Shown here: piece after piece, positions 60,101-64,000 of the stretch
Numbering within the stretch: the first letter of the stretch is position 1
Layout of the letters: every line of letters begins with the position of its first letter
Origin: Platycnemis pennipes
Lineage: Eukaryota; Arthropoda; Insecta; Odonata; Platycnemididae
Length of the DNA stretch: 64,000 bases
Reading direction: 5' to 3'
Assembly (NCBI GenBank): GCA_933228895.1
Contig: OW121856.1
Span: forward strand, 100,601,027-100,665,026
The notes under the pieces: model-generated
What the model saw: only the letters and a program-made list of their open reading frames with translations
The model's database searches: none
Told to the model about the DNA's origin: nothing
Position numbers and translations under genes: made by a program

Positions 60101-62500
60101 AAAGAGAAAATTTAGTATGGAAAATATGAAGAGTGCTTGGAAATTCGCTGAGTTGAAGAGAGAAATAGCTTAGGGTAGCACCCGATACATGAATTAATTG
60201 CAAAATAGAGTAGGAGCACTACTTCGAAACCTACCCTAGCCAGTAGCAAACCAATCAATCATTCCTGGCAAGGCACCATCATTCCTCCGGAGTCCCCTAA
60301 ATCAAGTTACAAGTGGCAACAAGTGAAGCCGACAACGAAGCACAAATATGCCGTTGGGGAGCGAATGAGGCCACCGAGAGGCCGAATCAATTAAGCAGGG
60401 TGGACCTTGTCGCGGAGATACCATTAGACGAAAGGAGGGACTTCGGGTAAGTCCTCCGAATATAACGGTAATATTTACATATCTCGAAGTTTTGCTCGCT
60501 CCGAATCAAGAACGAGTAACTACAATAGCTTCAAGCCTTAACGTTAGCCAGTGCCTAATTATGTAGCTTTACGCTAATGTCACATCCTAGCACCAAAATC
60601 CTCCCGATCATCACATCATTGCCCAATATCACATTCCTAACCAAGAAAATATCTATCTGGAGGAATTAAAGCGATATTTTAGGCCGATTTATTTACAGTA
60701 ATACGAAGGTTATGATTGCACATTGAAATTAAATTTAAATTAATTAAAAAATTAAAAAAGGGGATAAATTTAGGAAATTTTACTAAAACCCATTGAAAAC
60801 CATACGACAGTTCTACCCACTTCAATTCTAAGAGCAATCTGGCGTTGTAGAAAGATGATTCGATCCTCAAATATTTTACTTTGAAATCACGGCCTTCTCA
60901 TGAGAGGGTTTGCATCCATGGAGACAAAGATTACCTTTAATGTGTGAATTACAGAATGCAGTAATTTTTGAACTAATTGAAACGATAAATTCCAAGGAAA
61001 AGTTATTGTCACAGAGGAAACTTGAAACTAATTACCTACACCGAATTTGTGCTGCCAATGTAGTTGTCACGAACAGTCATAGGTGGAGATTATTTCACTG
61101 ATAATAGAAAGGATTTTATTTGAAAATCCGATAATACTGAACTAAAAACACCTAAAATAATTTAGTGACATATCCCTAACCTAAGGCTTATACGCTCACA
61201 ACATCAAGAGGAAGTGAATACACGTTGTAATTTGACGTTAATGATCTTAGAATTCAAGGTCATGTTTATAAATTTTAATTTATAACCTATAATAACTTTT
61301 ATTTTATAACCAATAATAACTTTTAATTTATAACCTATAATAACTTTTAATTTATAACCTAACTCCGTAATGTTAGATCCTACGTAGAGTGTCACTTCAG
61401 CCTAAATGGTTTTCGAATAGTCACAAGAGATACAAATACAGTCTTCATGAAACGTAAAAATGAACCCATTGCTGCTGGCTATCAGCTACATGGTGTTGGA
61501 AAAGGCGAAGGGAAGTTAATATAAAAATTGTCTGCAGCCACGGATGAATTTAACTCGGCGGAAAAAGTAATTGAGAAATCGCGCGAAACCCTCAGGAGTT
61601 CATGAAGATCGATCTTCATCTCCAAATGTCCCCCCAAACAAGACCGACGACTGCAACAGACGGTCACAACCCAGCAGTTCGCGACCGTCCGGAAGAGGGA
61701 GTCACAGTTTAAAATCCACTGTGGGGCGGAATACGAGACGACCGCATTCCCAGCTGGCATGAGGAACGTCCTTGGAAACTGACACGGAGGGAACATGGGA
61801 GGAAGAAGAATCAGTCCATTACATCACTTGGCATATTTCTGCGTTGCCATCATCACCCCCCCAACAACTGCCGACCTCCGCCACGCCGCACTCCGCCCCC
61901 CCTCCCCCTCCGACAGCGCCGGAGGGGAGGGGAGGGCGAGGCGGAGACGGGGAGGCAGACGGCAGACGGGGGCACTTGTTGTCGGGGGAGTGGAGGCCCG
62001 CGGGCGGACTCGGCGCCACTGGCCGCCGTGTTGTGCGGGGTCGCTTCCTCGGGCCGGGTCGGGGTACCAACACGGCCCCAGACCGGGCGGGGCACGCTCC
62101 GCCCTTCCCTCGGCACCACCGCATCGCAAACACTCCATCCGAGCCGCGGTTCCCCACACCCCGCTCTCGACGCTATCACTCCAAAGATTCCGCTAGGGAG
62201 GAGGCGGGGAAGCAACAATATGGGATGGCCCGTGAGCCCAAAAAACCCGGGGCAAGGGGACCAAGCCGGGGGCAACCGAAGAAGGGGGTGTCGTTGGAGC
62301 GGCGGCCAGGGTGCCCGCTTGATCGATAGGGGGCGGGCGAGGGGGCGAGGAGGGCGGAGGGGGGCGCACCTACCGGGGGGAGACATTGGCGGGGGCAAGG
62401 GGGGCGGCGGGGGCGACTCGCTGGGGTGGTGAGACAGCATCATCGCCTCCTCCGCCCGGAAAACGCGGCTCCGGTACATCCTCCTGGCCCCCGCGACCAC
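32795..62500 (-). CDS. Pur-alpha: Pur-alpha, purine-rich single-stranded DNA/RNA-binding protein
   Basis: Pur-alpha binds purine-rich (GGN) single-stranded DNA and RNA and acts in transcription, replication and mRNA transport. Six exons on the minus strand (62,374-62,500, 48,451-48,569, 41,325-41,427, 40,660-40,778, 34,836-35,063, 32,795-33,124) have GT-AG borders and phases 1-0-1-0-0 that agree throughout. They encode up to 341 residues, or 322 if the internal MM at residue 20 is the start. PUR repeat I ([10 protein letters not shown]...GRF) spans exons 2-3, repeat II ([10 protein letters not shown]...GRF) exons 4-5, and repeat III ([16 protein letters not shown]) exons 5-6. A proline-rich N-terminus and a glycine-rich tail of about 75 residues flank them. 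Repeats are nearly identical to insect Pur-alpha. Exon 1 is a prediction; the other five are secure. Confidence 0.92.
33125..34835. other. Pur-alpha intron 5
   Basis: AT-rich, no recognised element or exon. Confidence 0.6.
34836..35063 (-). CDS. Pur-alpha: Pur-alpha exon 5 (end of repeat II, start of repeat III)
   Basis: 76 codons from [20 protein letters not shown] through '[14 protein letters not shown]' to '[19 protein letters not shown]'. Acceptor GGGACAG|GTG follows a rather purine-rich tract, so it is a weak-looking acceptor, but homology fixes it. Donor TCAGAG|GTGAG. Confidence 0.93.
35064..40659. other. Pur-alpha intron 4
   Basis: 5.6 kb of AT-rich sequence. The only structure I can define is the 16-bp direct repeat with hairpin at 38,053-38,159. 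Confidence 0.6.
38053..38159. repeat. 75-bp insert flanked by a perfect 16-bp direct repeat
   Basis: ATAATACCAGAGCAAT occurs at 38,053-38,068 and 38,144-38,159. The insert starts with a perfect hairpin, stem GAACATGTTAAGAAA (15 bp) with an 8-nt loop, at 38,069-38,106. The long duplication resembles that left by LINE-type retroposition or a templated-insertion repair event. Confidence 0.75.
40660..40778 (-). CDS. Pur-alpha: Pur-alpha exon 4 (first half of PUR repeat II)
   Basis: Two bases complete a Gly codon, then 39 codons with [28 protein letters not shown] and GRFLR. Acceptor TTATTAG|GT, donor AGG|GTGAGT. Confidence 0.93.
41325..41427 (-). CDS. Pur-alpha: Pur-alpha exon 3 (second half of PUR repeat I)
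   Basis: 34 codons plus one base: [20 protein letters not shown], then a helix ending DFYASL. Acceptor TTACAG|ATA, donor TTAG|GTGAG. Confidence 0.93.
41548..41732. mobile_element. Foldback element with 30-bp perfect arms and flanking 11-bp direct repeats
   Basis: The arm at 41,557-41,586 (ATTGGATGAGTAAAAAACTT...) is repeated inverted and perfect at 41,655-41,684. TCAACAATCAT flanks at 41,548-41,558 and 41,722-41,732, a possible target duplication. The centre reads CACGTGTTTCGG and GCCATCATCAGG, a core similar to that seen near 5,555-5,575. Confidence 0.68.
41877..41948 (+). tRNA. tRNA-like gene, anticodon GGA (Ser), short variable loop
   Basis: The 72-nt sequence folds as a cloverleaf. The acceptor GCCTTGG/TCAAGGC pairs over 7 bp with one G-U and discriminator G. 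The D stem GCGC/GAGC has one mismatch, the anticodon stem CCTGG/TCAGG has one G-U, and the T stem CCGGG/CCCAG has one mismatch. The loop CTGGAAA puts GGA at 34-36, decoding UCC/UCU (Ser). A box and B box (GGTTCGAGTCC) are canonical and a T6 terminator follows. Serine tRNAs are class II with a long variable arm; here the variable region is about 4 nt, so seryl-tRNA synthetase recognition is doubtful. It could be a tRNA pseudogene, a SINE head or an arthropod-specific variant. It lies in Pur-alpha intron 2, antisense to the host. Confidence 0.75.
41954..41959 (+). terminator. Pol III terminator, T6
   Basis: Six T residues begin 6 nt after the tRNA-like gene, the usual distance for RNA polymerase III termination. 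Confidence 0.7.
42454..44966. mobile_element. Pogo/Tigger-type DNA element, about 2.5 kb
   Basis: CAGTAAAACT at 42,454-42,463 is matched inverted at 44,957-44,966. The neighbouring sequence (AACGA, GAAATCCCG) is related between both ends. TA precedes the left end; the right end is followed by CA, probably a decayed TA. The interior includes a 107-codon minus-strand ORF (43,011-43,334) that I cannot assign, and an imperfect tandem duplication at 44,057-44,283. No recognisable transposase catalytic motif. Confidence 0.55.
44057..44283. repeat. Imperfect tandem duplication, unit about 115 bp
   Basis: Copies at 44,057-44,162 and 44,174-44,283 share GATATTGTGTTT-like, CCTTGATTACTTT and TGCTGATCGCTTGGA segments in order. 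Roughly 80 percent similar. Confidence 0.65.
45800..46097. mobile_element. Possible non-autonomous hAT remnant, about 300 bp
   Basis: The left end CAGTGATTCCCAAC and the complement of the right end (GTGGCTCCCAAC) match at 10 of 12 core positions. GTTAGAC flanks both sides (45,793-45,799 and 46,098-46,104). The ends resemble the CAGTG-type termini of hAT elements. Imperfect, so tentative. Confidence 0.45.
46350..48000 (+). mobile_element. Pogo/Tigger (Jerky-like) DNA transposon, inactive, 1.65 kb
   Basis: Ends CAGTTGATCACCCTTAATCC (46,350 on) and the complement CAGTTGAGCACCTTTAATCC (ending 48,000) are near-identical inverted repeats. TA flanks both sides (46,348-46,349 and 48,001-48,002), the Tc1/mariner/pogo target. 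Inside, from about 46,800, plus-strand codons read [20 protein letters not shown] and an IKKLKDKI segment, the CENP-B/Jerky-type helix-turn-helix start, followed by stops. A C-terminal-like segment (DDEILEMV) occurs at about 47,406. Most of the DDE core is deleted. Confidence 0.82.
46800..47640 (+). pseudogene. Jerky/Tigger transposase pseudogene
   Basis: The N-terminal DNA-binding region is recognisable at 46,803-46,960 and is broken by stops near 46,955 and 47,037. A disconnected tail is readable at 47,290-47,450 and 47,570-47,640. The catalytic triad region is not present, so the coding capacity is lost. Confidence 0.7.
48451..48569 (-). CDS. Pur-alpha: Pur-alpha exon 2 (first half of PUR repeat I)
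   Basis: Acceptor TTTACAG|GT and donor GCAGAG|GTGAG frame 39 codons: a run of five Gln, then '[20 protein letters not shown]' leading into GRFIKVAE. Confidence 0.93.
51143..51302. mobile_element. Foldback element with arms of 65-70 bp
   Basis: Left arm TGAATGAGAGGATAAACTTT... continues through ACAATAATTTTATTTCA and TACGACCAT. The right arm repeats all of these inverted with few differences and ends CCCCTCATTCA at 51,302. The centre TTTCGGTGGATAACAT...ATGTTAACCATCGAAA is itself palindromic. No target duplication defined. Confidence 0.75.
53770..54790. promoter_or_regulatory. GC-rich, CpG-rich island inside Pur-alpha intron 1
   Basis: About 1 kb of strongly GC-rich sequence with many CG dinucleotides, in contrast with the AT-rich surroundings. 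ORFs on both strands look like composition effects. Minus-strand donor-like sites exist (near 54,657 and 54,722), so an alternative Pur-alpha first exon or an intronic promoter is possible. Confidence 0.45.
59890..60280 (+). repeat. Possible 3' tail of a LINE
   Basis: Plus-strand sequence is locally open and basic ([19 protein letters not shown] then stop at about 60,170) and is followed by CCTACCCTAGCCAGTAGC and a short AATCAATCATTC repeat, a layout seen at LINE 3' ends. No RT motif is present, so the assignment is weak. Confidence 0.3.
61273..61360. repeat. 24-bp minisatellite, about 3.7 copies
   Basis: Unit TTTTAATTTATAACC + TATAATAAC. Copies at 61,273, 61,297, 61,321 and a partial one at 61,345; the second has two or three substitutions. 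Confidence 0.85.
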
Positions 62501-63060
62501 CCGCCGACGCTACGCCTCCGTCCGCCCGCTTCCGCCGCACCACCACCCGCGCACCACACACATCCGAAAGGCACCGGCCACCCTCACGAAGCACCGCCGC
62601 CACGAAGGCCCCCGCTCTCCACCGCACCAACGCCCGGCAGCCACATTTCTGGGCCCGATGCTCCCGCTTACCGTCTCGCCGCTCGGCACCGACTGGCGAC
62701 GGCGGCGGCCGACACCCTCCCCCCCCTCCCACACCGCGCGAGACGCGGCAAGACGCAGGCCCAGTCAGACGGAGGGGGTGGGCGAGGGGATCAGGCCGGG
62801 GGGCGGTGGGTTGTTGGGGCAGGGATAAAATGCACATACGACTCGCCCCCCCTCCCCAGAGCACGGAGACGGGGCAAAAAGGGGGCCAGGAGATGGGGGA
62901 GCGGCGGCAGACGCGCCCACCTCTCCCGCGGAGAGGCGCGGGGCGTACTCCGTCTGCCGCCGAAACAACGGCGAAGCGCGACGTCCGATAACAGCGACAA
63001 CTGACGCACGATTTCGGTTGAGCGGAATGACATGGGAGAGCTTCGGGCAACAGAGCATAT
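61830..63060 (-). promoter_or_regulatory. CpG-island promoter of Pur-alpha
   Basis: About 1.2 kb of very GC-rich, CpG-rich sequence surrounds the predicted first coding exon (62,374-62,500). All six frames are open over long distances here because of composition, not coding. The upstream half (62,500-63,060) presumably holds the 5' UTR and core promoter. Long C runs and GGGCGG-like boxes are present; I see no TATA box. Confidence 0.6.
62374..62500 (-). CDS. Pur-alpha: Pur-alpha exon 1 (predicted, proline-rich N-terminus)
   Basis: The frame ends PPPMSPP plus one base before a donor CCCCCCG|GTAGGT at 62,368-62,373. That leftover G joins GT at the start of exon 2 to give Gly, then [11 protein letters not shown]. 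Possible starts are at 62,498-62,500, at the MM pair (62,441-62,443) or at the last ATG (62,384-62,386). Location within the CpG island supports a first exon. Other Pur-alphas have Gly-rich rather than Pro-rich starts, so this needs transcript proof. Confidence 0.6.
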
Positions 63061-64000
63061 CTTCGCGGGGTCCTGCATCTTCCCCTAGGCCCGCAAGCGT
63101 GAAGACGGCTTCAGCTTCGTGGAAACAACGCTTTCGTCGATATACTCGGAATCCGAAACAGGAAATTCGTGCCGCGGAAACTTGTTCAAGCGATAATTAC
63201 CTCAACCACAGCATGAAAAACCTAACGATTACCCCGATTCAAGATCCTCTTGCGGGATGCAATCAAGTTCACATTCTTCTTCACGAGTACTGTTTTCTAG
63301 TTCTTTACAGCTCCAAAATACAGATATTTGACCAATACGTGATAACATAAAGGAAAGACAGACTTTCTATAGATTATAGGTACATTTTGTCGCCAGAAAA
63401 AAATATTTGAATTTTTTTAATAAAGTTTAAGCTACGCTAACTAAACAATATAAAGAAATCCATAGCCTAGTTATTAAATATCAGCATCTGTAATTACGCC
63501 AGACAGTTGATTTTCACCTGCACTGGTTCCAAAACATTTGAAAATTTTTGATAATAGAAAAAAAGTGTGGAAAAGCATCCGAAATATATTCCTCCAACTT
63601 TGGATATGGCTCAATATTACTCGAGCGTGCACTGTCACCCCAGTATTTCTCCCCTTGCAACAAACTTCGAACGTCACTGGTAACAGGTATCAAGCCTGAG
63701 AGACAGGACTAGAATTTAAAAGGGACATGAAACTACTCAAGAAATATAATCACAATTTTAAAAGACTATTGAAAGTCACATTTTAGTTTAACAGTTATCC
63801 ATCACGAAAAAATTGCACACCGCGTACCAATCTTCGTACACTTACACGACCGGGAACTGGTGATGTGAGAGCGTTAAAACCGATAGCGGATACAAACAAG
63901 TCCGTGGATCATTTCTAATTGACCTTCCTGGAGTGATTCTTATAGAATTGTTCGAGAAAATTTTGATTTTGAAGTCACGGAAGCAAGGTGTATACATATG
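63061..64000. other. Upstream flank without recognised gene
   Basis: AT-rich sequence beyond the CpG island. Only short ORFs of no recognisable similarity. Confidence 0.5.

Larger units (their letters stand above)
48570..62373. other. Pur-alpha intron 1, about 13.8 kb
   Basis: Mostly AT-rich and without recognised exons. It contains the foldback at 51,143-51,302, a GC-rich island at 53,770-54,790, a possible LINE-tail segment at about 59,890-60,270 and a minisatellite at 61,273-61,360. The rest shows nothing I can support. Confidence 0.55.

Noticed and set aside
61772..63078. Many long ORFs on both strands in the GC-rich island, up to 226 codons
   Set aside because: All frames are open because of composition. 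The products are Pro, Arg and Gly-rich with no domain. Only the short segment 62,374-62,500 is supported, by phase and donor site.
1..64000. CRISPR arrays, rRNA genes or bacterial-type operons
   Set aside because: No regular repeat-spacer pattern, no rRNA signature and no clustered intronless genes were seen. The window is clearly animal nuclear DNA.

Overview
This is animal nuclear DNA, most likely from an insect. Genes are split by spliceosomal introns of up to about 14 kb, the background is AT-rich, and a GC-rich CpG island sits at one promoter. The mobile elements are of insect type: an errantivirus-like retroelement with an F-type envelope gene, P/THAP9-like, hAT, pogo/Tigger and Mutator-like remnants, and a tRNA-headed SINE. 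The PUR-repeat protein closely resembles insect Pur-alpha. I cannot name the species.

Layout. 1-16.4 kb is a graveyard of mobile elements. A non-coding hAT element (95-3272) has a perfect 8-bp target duplication. It is followed by a foldback, a P/THAP9-like transposase pseudogene (minus, 5.7-8.2 kb) split by a plus-strand LINE fragment (6.4-7.4 kb), a decayed errantivirus-like provirus with no recognisable LTRs (8.8-13.5 kb), a block bounded by TTCCCTGA-rich segments, and a frameshifted Mutator-like transposase (minus, 15.1-16.4 kb). 17.1-18.4 kb (minus) holds the first four coding exons of tRNA pseudouridine synthase PUS3; its remaining exons are not seen in the window. About 450 bp away, head-to-head, a four-exon plus-strand gene (18.86-24.44 kb) encodes a 360-residue protein I do not recognise. 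Its last intron carries nested repeats, including a SINE.

From about 26 kb to the right edge the window is dominated by Pur-alpha, on the minus strand. The coding part runs from a proposed first exon in the CpG island (62.37-62.50 kb) through exons at 48.5, 41.4, 40.7, 34.9 and 33.0 kb to a stop at 32,795. All junction phases agree. Its introns contain a tRNA-like gene with anticodon GGA and a short variable loop, two pogo/Tigger-type elements, several foldback elements and a second GC-rich island near 54 kb.

The two recognised genes are housekeeping functions: tRNA anticodon-arm modification and purine-rich single-stranded nucleic-acid binding. I found no operon-like system, CRISPR array or rRNA. 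The points most worth checking are the missing PUS3 3' half, the unusual GGA tRNA-like gene, the Pur-alpha first exon together with its GGN-repeat last exon, and the several foldback families, some flanked by direct repeats.
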